NCBI RefSeq assembly: GCF_016908975.1
Contig: NZ_JAFBEX010000010.1
Location: 62,001-126,000 of the forward strand
Direction: 5' to 3'
Length of the DNA stretch: 64,000 nucleotides
Source: Neobacillus cucumis
Lineage (GTDB): Bacteria; Bacillota; Bacilli; Bacillales; Cytobacillaceae
Shown here: positions 1-9,470 of the stretch, one piece after another
Numbering within the stretch: the first letter of the stretch is position 1
Layout of the letters: each line of letters opens with the position of its first letter
Program-made: the position numbers and the translations under genes
The notes under the pieces: model-generated
Databases searched by the model: none
What the model was told of the DNA's origin: nothing
The model's input: only the letters and a program-made list of their open reading frames with translations

Positions 1-327
1 AATTTTTTTGGCATTTTTTTGCTGAACGATGCCCCGAATATAATCATTGGCCTCTTCTTTAGTTTGGGCAAAAAAGACATGCCCACCCCGTTTAGCGACA
101 TTTTCACTTAATTGTTCTAAATAATAATCTAAGTGTTCTAAGACATGCTGGCGAATTTCTTCCCCATGTGAACGCCAGTCTTCCCAATTTCCAAGCTCTT
201 CAGCAGCAACACGTCTTTTCACACCCATTCCATCTTGCGCACCCGCCACTGCTCCGCGCATAAAGGAGTCATGAATCCCCTTATCAACGCGTTCCTTAAA
301 TTGCTGGTCGCTGATTTTCATTGCCAT
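1..327 (-). CDS. lutB: LutB, iron-sulfur lactate oxidation protein (partial, N-terminus)
   Basis: This gene runs off the left edge; about 109 N-terminal residues are visible. The start is the ATG at 325-327, behind a GGGGG ribosome site. The visible protein ([18 protein letters not shown]..., then [32 protein letters not shown]) matches the start of the LutB/YvfW family. In B. subtilis LutABC oxidises L-lactate to pyruvate in the cytoplasm, and LutB carries 4Fe-4S clusters. The ferredoxin cysteines lie beyond the window edge. It follows lutA by about 50 bp on the same strand, as in the lutABC operon. Identification is by sequence recall and context and is confident. Confidence 0.93.
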   Translation of the reverse strand, partial: MAMKISDQQFKERVDKGIHDSFMRGAVAGAQDGMGVKRRVAAEELGNWEDWRSHGEEIRQHVLEHLDYYLEQLSENVAKRGGHVFFAQTKEEANDYIRGIVQQKNAKKI

Positions 328-379
328 GCTATTTTTCCCCCATTCCTAGTTCTCTCGTATTTGGTCACTAAAAATTCTA

Positions 380-1096
380 TTAGCGGCTGTTTAGTACTTC
401 AGCAATATGCAGAACCTTAATTGGCTTTCCTTGACGATCAATCCGCCCACCGATATTCATCAGACAGCCTGCATCTGCACCAATTAAATAATCAGCCTCT
501 GTTTCTTCTACATGACAAACCTTTTCATCGACCATTTGCTCAGAAATTTGCGTCATTTTCACCGAGAAAGTTCCACCAAATCCGCAGCATTGTTCTTTTC
601 CAGGCAGTTCAGTAAACTCTAATCCTTGGACATTATTTAGAAGAATCATCGGTGCCCGTTTAACACCTAGCAATCTTGTCATATGACAAGAGGTATGATA
701 AGTCGCTTTTCCTTCAAATTTTGCCCCAACGTCTTCAACCTTTAAAACATCAACAATGAATTGAGTGAGTTCATACGTTTTCTCGGCCAGTTTTTTGGCC
801 TTTGGTTCCCAAACGGGATCTCCTTTAAAAACGTGTGGATACTCGTGGAACATAAAGGCACATGATCCTGATGGTGACACCACATACTCAGCATCTTGAA
901 ATGTATCAATCATCCGTTTCATGGCCTCTTTTGATTCTTTCGTGTAACCGCTGTTATAAGCTGGCTGGCCGCAGCATACTTGTGACTCTGGAAAATCAAT
1001 CTCACAACCAAGTCTCTCCAGCAGCTCAACTGTTGCTTTTCCTACATTACTTTGGAACATATCGACAAGGCAAGTTGCAAATAAGCTCACTTTCAT
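380..1096 (-). CDS. lutA: LutA, lactate utilisation protein A (CCG domain)
   Basis: The 238-residue product has the same length as B. subtilis LutA (YvfV). It carries two cysteine-rich CCG repeats: an N-terminal one with [11 protein letters not shown] and a C-terminal one with SCHMTRLLG followed by CCGFGG. These repeats bind an iron-sulfur cluster and act with LutB and LutC in L-lactate oxidation to pyruvate. The ATG has an AAGGGGAT ribosome site. It is the first visible gene of the lut operon, with lutB directly downstream. The A/T-rich upstream region presumably holds the promoter and a LutR site, but no operator is obvious by eye. Confidence 0.95.
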   Translation of the reverse strand: MKVSLFATCLVDMFQSNVGKATVELLERLGCEIDFPESQVCCGQPAYNSGYTKESKEAMKRMIDTFQDAEYVVSPSGSCAFMFHEYPHVFKGDPVWEPKAKKLAEKTYELTQFIVDVLKVEDVGAKFEGKATYHTSCHMTRLLGVKRAPMILLNNVQGLEFTELPGKEQCCGFGGTFSVKMTQISEQMVDEKVCHVEETEADYLIGADAGCLMNIGGRIDRQGKPIKVLHIAEVLNSR

Positions 1097-1320
1097 TTTT
1101 AATCCATCCCCTTTATATGAAGCTAAAAAGCCTATTTTATTTGGTTTGTATTTTTATTTATTTTTGTTTTTATTATATTATATGTTTGTTTATTTTTGAA
1201 TAGTTATGTACTTAAAATAAAAAAATTATCGATAGAATCTTACCTATCGATTTTAAAAAATTATTAAAATATTAGAGCAATACGCGATTTCTTAAAAATT
1301 TAGCTCTATTAAACTTGGCA

Positions 1321-1362
1321 GTTGATTTCCGCTGCAGGCGCTCGCTTTCCGCTCCAATCAAC
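1321..1362. repeat. Short dispersed-repeat remnant between lutA and kdgA
   Basis: A 42-bp segment begins GTTGATTTCCGCTGCAGG and ends GCTCCAATCAAC, so its ends GTTGATT/AATCAAC are inverted repeats. The interior reads GCGCTCGCTTTCCGC. From memory, this resembles the two termini of a much longer GC-rich intergenic repeat common in Bacillus genomes, here with the middle missing. It is far more GC-rich than the surrounding A/T-rich spacer. The rest of the roughly 305-bp gap between lutA and kdgA is A/T-rich with no gene visible. Confidence 0.6.
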
Positions 1363-1402
1363 AGAGTATAAAATCAACAATTTTGTTTAACAGAGACAAA
1401 CA

Positions 1403-2065
1403 TTAAAGGATTTTTTCATAATAGATGTCTCTTGCTTCCTTGACTTTTTGAATATACTCTCTTGCATTCTCGGTGATTTGGGCATAATTCCCAGACTTTG
1501 CAGGAGTAATTAAATTTCCTCCAACGCCCACTGCCACACATCCATTTTTTATCCACTGATGAACATTATCCAAGCTGACGCCGCCCGTCGGCATGATATT
1601 TACTTGTGGAAGAGGAGCTTTGATCGCTTTAATGAAATCGGGTCCATAAGCGTTCCCTGGGAATAATTTGATAATATCTGCACCGTACTCTAATGCCTGC
1701 TTCATTTCAGTAATGGTCATACACCCGGGCATATACGGGACTTGATACAAATTACATAATTTGGCGGTCTCTTTATCAAAGCATGGACTAACAATAAATT
1801 TGGCACCAGCCAAAATCGCAATCCGTGCTGTTTGTGAGTCGAGAACGGTACCTGCACCGATGACTACATTTGTATTCGCATAAACTTTGGTTAATTCCTT
1901 CAGAACGGATTCTGCATTCTGGATGGTAAAAGTAACCTCGATTCCTAATATTCCGCCCTTTATGCACGCTTCCGAAATAAGAAGCGCTTCTTCCTTGGAA
2001 TCCGCTCTTACAACGGCAACTACTCCGCACTCGGTTATATTTTTAATTACATTAAATTTCTCCAT
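1403..2065 (-). CDS. kdgA: KDPG/KHG aldolase
   Basis: The 220-residue protein is a class I 2-keto-3-deoxy-6-phosphogluconate aldolase. It cleaves KDPG to pyruvate and glyceraldehyde-3-phosphate, the last step of uronate breakdown. The Schiff-base lysine is K133 in IIKLFPG, and the general-base glutamate is E43 in GIEVTF. The phosphate-binding MPTGGV follows later. The ATG has a strong GGGAGG site. It is the last gene of the minus-strand pectin cluster, 18 bp after uxaA, so it is probably translated from the same mRNA. Confidence 0.95.
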   Translation of the reverse strand: MEKFNVIKNITECGVVAVVRADSKEEALLISEACIKGGILGIEVTFTIQNAESVLKELTKVYANTNVVIGAGTVLDSQTARIAILAGAKFIVSPCFDKETAKLCNLYQVPYMPGCMTITEMKQALEYGADIIKLFPGNAYGPDFIKAIKAPLPQVNIMPTGGVSLDNVHQWIKNGCVAVGVGGNLITPAKSGNYAQITENAREYIQKVKEARDIYYEKIL

Positions 2066-2083
2066 ACAATCCTCCCTAAGGCA

Positions 2084-3577
2084 CTATAAAGTTACTCCGC
2101 TCTTAAAAATAGCCATTTCTCTAAAATCGTTTTTTTCGTTATTAACAAACCGGCCGTTTGCTACCTCAAGAATATATTGAACAAAATCCTCTAAAACTTG
2201 GTCAGGTTCTACTTCATCCTCAAGTAAAGTCCCAGCATTAAAGTCAATCCAGTGAGGCTTTGATTCATAGATTGCTGTATTAGTAGATACCTTTATCGTT
2301 GGAACAAAGGTTCCAAATGGCGTCCCCCTCCCAGTGGTGAACAAAACTAGTTGGCAGCCGGCAGCTGCAAGCGCGGTTGAAGCAACCAAATCGTTGCCTG
2401 GTGCACTTAGTAGGTTTAAGCCTTTCTTTTTCAAAACTTCCCCGTATTTCAACACATCGCATACCGGAGAGGAACCTGCTTTTTGCGTGCAGCCAAGCGA
2501 TTTATCCTCTAGTGTCGTTATTCCCCCTGCCTTATTTCCTGGTGAAGGATTTTCGTAAACTGGCTGCTCATGTTTAAGAAAATATTCTTTAAAATCATTG
2601 ATTAGGTTGACAATTTCATGAAATACTTCTTCATTTTCTGCCCGTTCCATTAGCAAGGTTTCTGCCCCAAACATTTCGGGAACTTCAGTTAGTACGGTCG
2701 TTCCACCATGAGCAATTAGGTAGTCTGAAAATCTACCTAAAAGGGGATTGGCAGTTATTCCAGAAAAACCATCTGAACCACCGCACTTTAAACCGATTTT
2801 TAATTCTGATAGAGGGATTTCCTCCCTCCTATCATGCTTCGCGGCAGCATGGATTTCTTTTACTAACTTAACTCCTTCTTCTATCTCATCTGTCACTTCC
2901 TGAGAGATTAAAAACTTAACACGCTTTTCATTTATGTGACCAAGGGCTTCTTTAAATAACGGCAATTCATTGTTTTCACATCCGAGACCTAAAACTAGGA
3001 TTCCTCCGGCATTCGGATGGTGGACTGCATTGGCCAAGATTCTTTTTGTATTCTCATGGTCATCGCCAAGCTGCGAACATCCGTAATTGTGCTTTAAAAC
3101 TAGGACATTATCAAAAGGACTAATATCCCCTACTTCTCTCTCAAAGCGTCTAATAATCTTTTCAGCAATTCCATTTACACAACCAACTGTCGGAACAATC
3201 CACAGCTCGTTTCGGATTCCCGCCGTTCCATTTTCTCGTCGATAGCCTTGAAATGTGAGGTTTTCTTTTTGATAAGAAATTTCCGTATGATTAGGAACAT
3301 ATTGATATTCCAATGAGCCCGATAAATTGGTTTTCGTATTATGGGTGTGGACTAATTGGCCTGGCAAAACATCCACTATCGCATGGCCGATTGGATACCC
3401 GTATTTAATAACATGGTCGCCCGCCGGGATTTTTTTTATCGAAATTTTATGTCCTCTATAAATATCTTCATTCAATTGAAACACGGTCCCATTTACAGAT
3501 ATGTCTGTCCCCTTTTTCAGGTCTTTTAATGCTAAAACTATATTATCTTTGTCGTTGATCTGCAGATAGTCCTTCAA
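2084..3577 (-). CDS. uxaA: Altronate dehydratase
   Basis: UxaA dehydrates D-altronate to 2-keto-3-deoxygluconate in the galacturonate branch. The open frame extends 45 codons further upstream, but that part overlaps uxaB. The likely start is the TTG at 3575-3577, five bases after a run of seven G, giving 497 residues (the length I recall for the B. subtilis enzyme). Visible family features are an N-terminal SAF-like domain (GHKISIKKIPAGDHVIKYGY) and a C-terminal dehydratase domain with KHNYGCSQLGDDHENT, LKCGGSDGFSGITANP and LFTTGRGTPFG. It starts 11 bp after the uxaB stop, so translational coupling is likely. Confidence 0.95.
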   Translation of the reverse strand: MKDYLQINDKDNIVLALKDLKKGTDISVNGTVFQLNEDIYRGHKISIKKIPAGDHVIKYGYPIGHAIVDVLPGQLVHTHNTKTNLSGSLEYQYVPNHTEISYQKENLTFQGYRRENGTAGIRNELWIVPTVGCVNGIAEKIIRRFEREVGDISPFDNVLVLKHNYGCSQLGDDHENTKRILANAVHHPNAGGILVLGLGCENNELPLFKEALGHINEKRVKFLISQEVTDEIEEGVKLVKEIHAAAKHDRREEIPLSELKIGLKCGGSDGFSGITANPLLGRFSDYLIAHGGTTVLTEVPEMFGAETLLMERAENEEVFHEIVNLINDFKEYFLKHEQPVYENPSPGNKAGGITTLEDKSLGCTQKAGSSPVCDVLKYGEVLKKKGLNLLSAPGNDLVASTALAAAGCQLVLFTTGRGTPFGTFVPTIKVSTNTAIYESKPHWIDFNAGTLLEDEVEPDQVLEDFVQYILEVANGRFVNNEKNDFREMAIFKSGVTL

Positions 3578-3588
3578 AAGAGCCCCCC

Positions 3589-5055
3589 CTATTGAATGAA
3601 TGTTGCCGTTACTTCCTTCAGGGCAGCTTTTATCCCATTGGAGTCGATTGATTGAAGATTCCTTGCTATATCCTGAGTTAATCCTGGAATGATAGTAAGA
3701 TCCATATCCCAAAGTTGTTCTTCAGCAAGTATCGTAGCGGCAAATTCATTTAGATCGATTTGATTTTTTTCATATTTCCCCCATAGTTCTTTAAAGAGTT
3801 TCAGAACTTCAGGTTTGTCATCAAGTATGATTTCATCTTCTCCTCTTTTTCCTCTGTAAAAATAGAAAAGGGAACTAAGTGAGAACACGAACAGTTTAGG
3901 TGGCTTCCCCATCCTGTTTACATATTCTAATAGAGTAGGCAGATTTCTTGTTTTGAACTTCGATAAGGAGTTCAGGGATATGCTTAATAAAAAGTGCTTA
4001 ATAAAAGGATTTTTAAAACGTTCCAAAACTGCAATAGAATATTCTTCAAGCTCTGTCAGTGAATAATCAAGTATAGGCAAAATTTCTGTGTGGATCATTT
4101 CTTTAATAAATTCTCCAACCACGTGATGATTTACTGATTCTTCTACCGTATTTAATCCATATAAATAGGCTACTGGCATCATTGCTGTATGGGCACCATT
4201 TAAAATTCGAACCTTTTTGGTCCTGTATGGAGTTAAATCATCCACAATAATGGTATTAAGTCCTGTATTTTCAAAAGGAAGCTCCTCTTTAAGCCATTCT
4301 GGACCCTGAATGACCCAGCTATGATACTGCTCTCCAACCACTATAAGTTCATCCTGATAGCCCAGTTCCTTTGTTAATTGATCAATAGAATCCTTTGGAA
4401 ATCCAGGTACAATTCGGTCTACTAGGCTAGAACAAAAAGTGTTTGCGTCATTAAGCCAGTCAATAAACTCTTTTTCAAGTTTCCAGAGGGCCGCTAATTG
4501 AAGTACCACTTCTTTAAGAACCTGACCATTATTTTCAATCAACTCACATGGAATAATAATACAGCCTTTTTCCTTGTTTCCAGCGAATGCCTTAAATCGG
4601 TGGTAAAGGAACGCTGTTAACTTCCCTGGGAAGCTTTTTGGTGGAACATCCTCTAATTTATCCGTAGGATCAAAGACAATTCCTGCTTCCGTTGTATTTG
4701 AAATGATATACCTCAAATCTTGACTCTCTGCTAAGTGAATATATTGGTTATAGTCTTTAAAAAGATTAATCCCCCTGTTAATTGAATCAATCACCATATG
4801 CTCATTAACCGGTTGACCATCCTTTATTCCTTGCAAATAAAGAGTATATAGTCCATCTTGGCCATTAAGCCTGTTTATTTTATCGAAGCCGCGCGGCTGT
4901 ACAACTACAACACTTCCATTAAAATCAGCTTTTTGATTTAATACATGAATTTGCCAATCCACAAACGCTCTTAGAAAATTACCCTCTCCAAACTGAAGGA
5001 CCTTTTCCGGATACTCCTGATCATTTTTATAAAGGGCTCTTGACAGTTTTTGCAT
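3589..5055 (-). CDS. uxaB: Tagaturonate reductase (altronate oxidoreductase)
   Basis: The 488-residue protein belongs to the mannitol dehydrogenase/UxaB family and reduces D-tagaturonate to D-altronate with NADH. Family motifs include QFGEGNFLRAFVDW near the N-terminus and RILNGAHTAMMPVAYL in the catalytic domain. A TTG three codons upstream is possible but lies one base from the AAAGGAG site, so the ATG at 5053-5055 is preferred. It sits between uxaC and uxaA in pathway order. Confidence 0.94.
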   Translation of the reverse strand: MQKLSRALYKNDQEYPEKVLQFGEGNFLRAFVDWQIHVLNQKADFNGSVVVVQPRGFDKINRLNGQDGLYTLYLQGIKDGQPVNEHMVIDSINRGINLFKDYNQYIHLAESQDLRYIISNTTEAGIVFDPTDKLEDVPPKSFPGKLTAFLYHRFKAFAGNKEKGCIIIPCELIENNGQVLKEVVLQLAALWKLEKEFIDWLNDANTFCSSLVDRIVPGFPKDSIDQLTKELGYQDELIVVGEQYHSWVIQGPEWLKEELPFENTGLNTIIVDDLTPYRTKKVRILNGAHTAMMPVAYLYGLNTVEESVNHHVVGEFIKEMIHTEILPILDYSLTELEEYSIAVLERFKNPFIKHFLLSISLNSLSKFKTRNLPTLLEYVNRMGKPPKLFVFSLSSLFYFYRGKRGEDEIILDDKPEVLKLFKELWGKYEKNQIDLNEFAATILAEEQLWDMDLTIIPGLTQDIARNLQSIDSNGIKAALKEVTATFIQ

Positions 5056-5111
5056 TTCACACAATCTCCTTTGGTTGCAAACAAACTACTATACTCCTTA
5101 ATTAAGTATTG

Positions 5112-6539
5112 CTATATCTTTTCAGTTAATAAGCTTCGTTCTTGAAATTGAAAATATTCCTTTGCATTGTTATAGGCAATTCCTTGCCCAATGCTGCCTA
5201 ACAATTCTAGGTCGTAAGGAACTTCACCATTTTCAACCCATTCACCAATTAAATTACAAACAATTCTTCTGAAATATTCATGGCGAGTATAGGAAAGAAA
5301 GCTTCTGGAGTCCGTCAGCATTCCAATAAAGCGGCTAAAGAGGCCTACATTTGATAACGCCTTCATTTGATCCAGCATTCCATCCTTTGTATCGTTAAAC
5401 CACCATGCTGTTCCAAATTGGATTTTGCCGGGAGTCATTCCATCTTGAAAACTATTAATTAAACTGGCTATTACATAGTTATCCTTTGGATTTAATGAAT
5501 AAAGAATGGTTTTGGGAAGTTTGTTTTCCCTATTTAACGCATCAAGCAATTGACACAGTGGCTTTGCGATTTCCTGATCATTCATTGCATCATACCCCGT
5601 ATCAGGACCAAGTACCTCAAACATTTTCGTATTATTATTTCGAAGGGCATTTATATGAAATTGCATGGCCCAGTTTAATTCCGCATATAACCCGCCTAAG
5701 TAAGTTAAAGTAAACGTTTTATATTTCTTTTCTTCCTCCATTGAAATCTGATTACCTGCTAATCTTTTAGCAAAAATACTGGATGCTTCCTCCATTGTGG
5801 TGTCTAAATAAACCATTGAATCAATCGCATGGTCTGAAACTCTCCCACCTAAAGAATGGAAATAACGCACTCTCGACTCTAGGGCAATAAGGAATTCATT
5901 ATAGTTGTTAATCGATTGACCAGAGGCTATTTCAAGCTTTTCCACCCACTCCAAATAGCCGTCCCTATTAATTTCCAATCCTTTATCTGGCCTGAAACCA
6001 GGCAAAACACTTACAGGAAAATCACTTTCTTTTAACAATAGATGATATTCTAAGCTGTCAACAGGATCATCCGTTGTACAGACAACCTTAACATTTGACT
6101 TTTCAATCAAATCTCTTGCTCCAAATCCTTCAGAATTTAGCTGGGCATTTACTCTATTCCAGATTTCAGGTGCGCTTTTTTCATTCAATATTTCTTCAAT
6201 ACCGAAAAATCGCTGAAGCTCTAGATGGGTCCAATTGTATAATGGATTTCCTATGGTCATAGGTACTGTTCTTGCCCATGCCAAAAATTTATCAAAGTCA
6301 CTGGCATCTCCAGTCACGTATTCCTCCTGTACACCATTTGCCCGCATCACTCTCCACTTATAATGGTCACCATATAACCAAGCTTCTGAGATGTTTTTAA
6401 ATTTTTTATTCTCATAAATTTCCTTTGGGCTTAGATGGCAATGATAATCAATAATTGGCATGTCACGCACAAAATCATTAAATAGCTTGATAGCGACTTC
6501 ACTTTTTAGTAAAAAATTAGGGCCCATAAATTTTTCCAT
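5112..6539 (-). CDS. uxaC: Uronate (glucuronate/galacturonate) isomerase
   Basis: The 475-residue enzyme isomerises D-galacturonate to D-tagaturonate and D-glucuronate to D-fructuronate. It is an amidohydrolase-fold protein with the N-terminal metal motif IIDYHCHLSP, then CTTDDPVD, a GGRVSDHAID stretch, and C-terminal GMLTDSRSFLSYTRHEYFRR. Length fits the family. The ATG has a GAGGTG site. It precedes uxaB and uxaA, forming a complete galacturonate-to-KDG branch; no fructuronate branch (uxuA/uxuB) is visible here. Confidence 0.95.
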   Translation of the reverse strand: MEKFMGPNFLLKSEVAIKLFNDFVRDMPIIDYHCHLSPKEIYENKKFKNISEAWLYGDHYKWRVMRANGVQEEYVTGDASDFDKFLAWARTVPMTIGNPLYNWTHLELQRFFGIEEILNEKSAPEIWNRVNAQLNSEGFGARDLIEKSNVKVVCTTDDPVDSLEYHLLLKESDFPVSVLPGFRPDKGLEINRDGYLEWVEKLEIASGQSINNYNEFLIALESRVRYFHSLGGRVSDHAIDSMVYLDTTMEEASSIFAKRLAGNQISMEEEKKYKTFTLTYLGGLYAELNWAMQFHINALRNNNTKMFEVLGPDTGYDAMNDQEIAKPLCQLLDALNRENKLPKTILYSLNPKDNYVIASLINSFQDGMTPGKIQFGTAWWFNDTKDGMLDQMKALSNVGLFSRFIGMLTDSRSFLSYTRHEYFRRIVCNLIGEWVENGEVPYDLELLGSIGQGIAYNNAKEYFQFQERSLLTEKI

Positions 6540-6591
6540 AATGACACCTCTTTCTTTTTGCTAATTTCTATAAAATAGGTAATCTTATTTT

Positions 6592-7707
6592 TTAATCAAG
6601 CAGATTAGATAATGCCATGCTTGCAAGAATGAATGCCCCAATGCCATGTAAGTCATTTTCCGAAGTCAGGCGTGAAACGTAATGAGCGTAATCACCTGCA
6701 GAAGTTCCGATACAAATCCCTTTCATAGTCCATGCTTCCTCGTTGGATTCGATCATCTCATTTATTAGACCTTGATAGGCTTTAACAGCTAAACTAGCAA
6801 ATTCTTTTTCAACATATCCTTTTTCAATTGCCCTTGCTATCGTGTAAATAAACAGGCTCGAACAAGAGGATTCAAGCCAATTATCAGAACGATCTCCCTT
6901 ATCGACAACTTGATACCACAAACCTGTTTTCTCATCCTGGAATTTTGCTAATCCTTGAATTAATTCTAGAAGTGCCTGGATTAATTCACCTTTTGACTGG
7001 TGATTAGGTGGAAGCAAATCCAGGATATCAATTAATGCGGTTCCGTACCATCCAACCGACCGACCCCAAAATTCCGGTGAACAGCCGGTAATGGGATCAG
7101 CAAACGGCATCGTTCTTGTTTCATCCCATGCATGATAAAGCAAACCTGTCTGATGGTCTTTCATATTTTTTCGCATTAAGCTTTCTTGAAGTAAAACCAT
7201 ATCAACTAATTCAGGCTCACCAAATGTTTGGGCATACATTAAGGCAAATGGGCCAGCCATAAAAAGACCGTCAAGCCACATTTGGTAAGCGTATTTGTCC
7301 TTATGCCAGAAGCCTCCCTCTTTTGTCTTATTCAAGGTTTTATACAAATTTCTTAATTTCATTGCTGCTTTTTTATAGCGTTCATCTTTAGTAGCTTTAT
7401 AGAGAGGAAATAGTAAAATACCAACCTGAATGGAGTCAAGCTCATCTCTTGCAAAAACAAAATTACCTTCCTCGTCTACGAAATTGTCAATATACCCTTT
7501 TATATATTCAAAATACTCCTTGTTTCCGTTTTTTTCCCATACTCTTTGCATCCCGTAAAGAAATACACTTTGATGGTAATGCCATTTGTTTGCAGGCGGA
7601 AGATTCTCTGGAGTAAATTTATTCATTAATTCCTTACATGCCCGTTCGGCATGGGTAAAAGGTAAACTTTTATCTAATTGTGTATTAACTACTTCTGAAA
7701 AATTCAT
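6592..7707 (-). CDS. GH105 unsaturated rhamnogalacturonyl hydrolase, YteR-like
   Basis: The 371-residue cytoplasmic protein closely resembles B. subtilis YteR. It removes the unsaturated galacturonyl residue from the non-reducing end of rhamnogalacturonan-lyase products by hydration of the double bond. Diagnostic motifs are PPANKWHYHQSVFLYGM, QMWLDGLFMAGPFA (conserved WLDG aspartate), LLYHAWDETR, CSPEFWGRSVGWYG and DRSDNWLESSCSSLF. No signal peptide is present, so the substrate must be imported. The ATG follows GGAGG by seven bases. It is the most YteR-like of three GH105 genes in the cluster. Confidence 0.92.
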   Translation of the reverse strand: MNFSEVVNTQLDKSLPFTHAERACKELMNKFTPENLPPANKWHYHQSVFLYGMQRVWEKNGNKEYFEYIKGYIDNFVDEEGNFVFARDELDSIQVGILLFPLYKATKDERYKKAAMKLRNLYKTLNKTKEGGFWHKDKYAYQMWLDGLFMAGPFALMYAQTFGEPELVDMVLLQESLMRKNMKDHQTGLLYHAWDETRTMPFADPITGCSPEFWGRSVGWYGTALIDILDLLPPNHQSKGELIQALLELIQGLAKFQDEKTGLWYQVVDKGDRSDNWLESSCSSLFIYTIARAIEKGYVEKEFASLAVKAYQGLINEMIESNEEAWTMKGICIGTSAGDYAHYVSRLTSENDLHGIGAFILASMALSNLLD

Positions 7708-7817
7708 GTTAAAGCCTCCAAAATTAATATTCTTTTGTTATAACACTCAATTAAAAACTCTAAAATCATCCCCCAATATCAACGTGGGAACTCTCTAACG
7801 TCTAAAGCTGCAGAAAT

Positions 7818-8462
7818 TTATGTTCTTCGTTCTTCTAAGTACATGCGGTGCTTATTGCCAATTTTGTTGAAAGCATTACATGCAGGCTTCATAAATAATA
7901 AGGCAAGAAGGTTGCCGCTGAATAAAAGGCTTATTGGGGGAACGTATGTAAGGGCAAAGCATATGACAAAGCTTCCAATTAGCATAAAAAATGTTTCTAT
8001 TGGATTAATGATCATAACAAAGAATGAATTTTTAATGACCTGTGAAATTTTCATTTCGAAATGAACAAAAATTGGAATGGTGTAAAACAGCATACAAACA
8101 AAAATTAAACTAATAACCAAAAATGGTATATATAGTAATGATGTAAAACTACTTTGGAACTTTTGGAGAAATAAAAGGTCTAATAATAGCACAAATCCGA
8201 TTGAAACAATAACTAAACCGAGAAGATTGCTTTTGATGAACTCTTTTTTATATGCCGCCCAGAAAGTTTTGAAAATCGGTGTATCCTCTTCTCCAGTCAC
8301 CCATTTACGGACAACGGCAAACATTGCAATGGTTGAAGGGAAGAAACCGAAAATGACCAGGCCAAATAATGAAAAACTGATCCATAAAACATTTAATAAA
8401 GCTACTTTTGAAATCCAGTCCATCATTTTATGAAGGCCGCCCCAAATTCCTAATGTTTCCAT
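7818..8462 (-). CDS. yesL: YesL-like DUF624 membrane protein
   Basis: The 214-residue protein has about five hydrophobic segments (for example LNVLWISFSLFGLVIFGF and IFVCMLFYTIPIFVHF). It belongs to the DUF624/YesL family, which sits next to sugar ABC importers in pectin clusters. Its biochemical role is not known. A TTG two codons upstream is too close to the GAGGAGG site; the ATG at 8460-8462 has eight-base spacing. It lies downstream of the permease genes after a structured spacer. Confidence 0.82.
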   Translation of the reverse strand: METLGIWGGLHKMMDWISKVALLNVLWISFSLFGLVIFGFFPSTIAMFAVVRKWVTGEEDTPIFKTFWAAYKKEFIKSNLLGLVIVSIGFVLLLDLLFLQKFQSSFTSLLYIPFLVISLIFVCMLFYTIPIFVHFEMKISQVIKNSFFVMIINPIETFFMLIGSFVICFALTYVPPISLLFSGNLLALLFMKPACNAFNKIGNKHRMYLEERRT

Positions 8463-8490
8463 TTCCAATACCTCCTCTTCCCTTTTTAAA

Positions 8491-8572
8491 TTATAGGAAT
8501 TTCATGAAAGATACGTAGCCACTTCTTCTTTCGCCTCTTTTAAGAGTGTTTGAAGGAAGTGGCATCCTATAA
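8491..8572 (-). other. Nested inverted repeats between permease gene and yesL
   Basis: The spacer carries nested complementary arms. The outer pair is TTATAGGA (8491-8498) with TCCTATAA (8565-8572), and an inner pair is GCCACTTC (8518-8525) with GAAGTGGC (8556-8563). A small CTCTTTTAAGAG hairpin lies at the tip. In the transcript this would fold into one long stem with an internal loop, just after the permease stop. It could be a processing or stability element or an attenuator; no known riboswitch is recognised. Confidence 0.5.
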
Positions 8573-8612
8573 TTACTGCATTACACCAATGTTGATAAAA
8601 CAAAACTGGCCA

Positions 8613-9452
8613 TTAACCTTTCAGTCCACTTGTACTGATTCCTTCAACAACATAACGTTGAAATATAAAGAAAATCACTAATACAGGAATTAATGTAACA
8701 ACTGACATGGCGAACATTGCACCCCAGTTTGATACAGATTCATTGCTTAGGAACATATTTAAAGCTACTGAAACCGTGTATTTTGTAGGGTTGTTTAAAT
8801 ATAGAACTGGTCCAAGCAGGTTATCCCATGTCCAGTAGAAAGAGAAGATGGCAGTAGTTGCTAACGCCGGTTTAATTAATGGCAAAATAATTTTGAAGAA
8901 AATATTAAAGGTATTGCACCCATCAATCGTTGCAGCTTCATCAAGTTCCCTTGGGATTGTACGAATAAACTGAACCAATAAGAAAATAAAGAATGGTTGC
9001 CCAAAATAAGCAGGAATGGCAAGCGGCTTAATCGAATTAAGCCATCCCAATTTTGAAAAGAGAATGTATTGTGGTACCATAACTACTTCATTTGGAAGCA
9101 TCAATGTTACCATCATCAAGGCAAACCAAAAAGCTTTACCTTTAAACTCGAGCCGTGCAAAACCAAATGCAATCAAAGAACATGAAATCATTTGGCCAAT
9201 CATTGTTGTAATAACAAGGACCAATGTGTTCTTAATAAATAACCCAAAGGAATTCCCGCCGATTCCATGCCATCCTGACGAGTAGTTAGACCAAATCCAT
9301 GGATGGGGAATAATGGATTGGGCTGTAGTAAAAACTGATGTACTTTCTTTAAAAGAGCTCATAATAAGCCAAATAATTGGATAAAGCATTAGGATGGCAA
9401 ATCCGCCCACAAGGATATGGTAGGCCCACCACTTCACTGATTTAACTCGCAT
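8613..9452 (-). CDS. Sugar ABC importer permease, YesQ-like (MalG type)
   Basis: The 279-residue integral membrane protein has six predicted membrane segments. It carries the binding-protein-dependent permease EAA loop ([28 protein letters not shown]), which contacts the ATPase. It resembles B. subtilis YesQ, one half of the importer for rhamnogalacturonan oligosaccharides. The ATG follows GGAGG by ten bases and lies 18 bp after the partner permease gene. No ATPase gene is in the cluster, so a shared MsmX-type ATPase is inferred. Confidence 0.88.
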   Translation of the reverse strand: MRVKSVKWWAYHILVGGFAILMLYPIIWLIMSSFKESTSVFTTAQSIIPHPWIWSNYSSGWHGIGGNSFGLFIKNTLVLVITTMIGQMISCSLIAFGFARLEFKGKAFWFALMMVTLMLPNEVVMVPQYILFSKLGWLNSIKPLAIPAYFGQPFFIFLLVQFIRTIPRELDEAATIDGCNTFNIFFKIILPLIKPALATTAIFSFYWTWDNLLGPVLYLNNPTKYTVSVALNMFLSNESVSNWGAMFAMSVVTLIPVLVIFFIFQRYVVEGISTSGLKG

Positions 9453-9470
9453 ATGTTAACTTCCTCCTTC

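Noticed and set aside
862..1203. 113-codon plus-strand frame across the lutA start
   Set aside because: It is antisense to lutA and ends in low-complexity A/T sequence; no ribosome site is seen.
3578..3712. N-terminal extension of uxaA
   Set aside because: The extra 45 codons are the shadow of the uxaB 3' end; the TTG at 3575-3577 with a G-rich site gives the family length.
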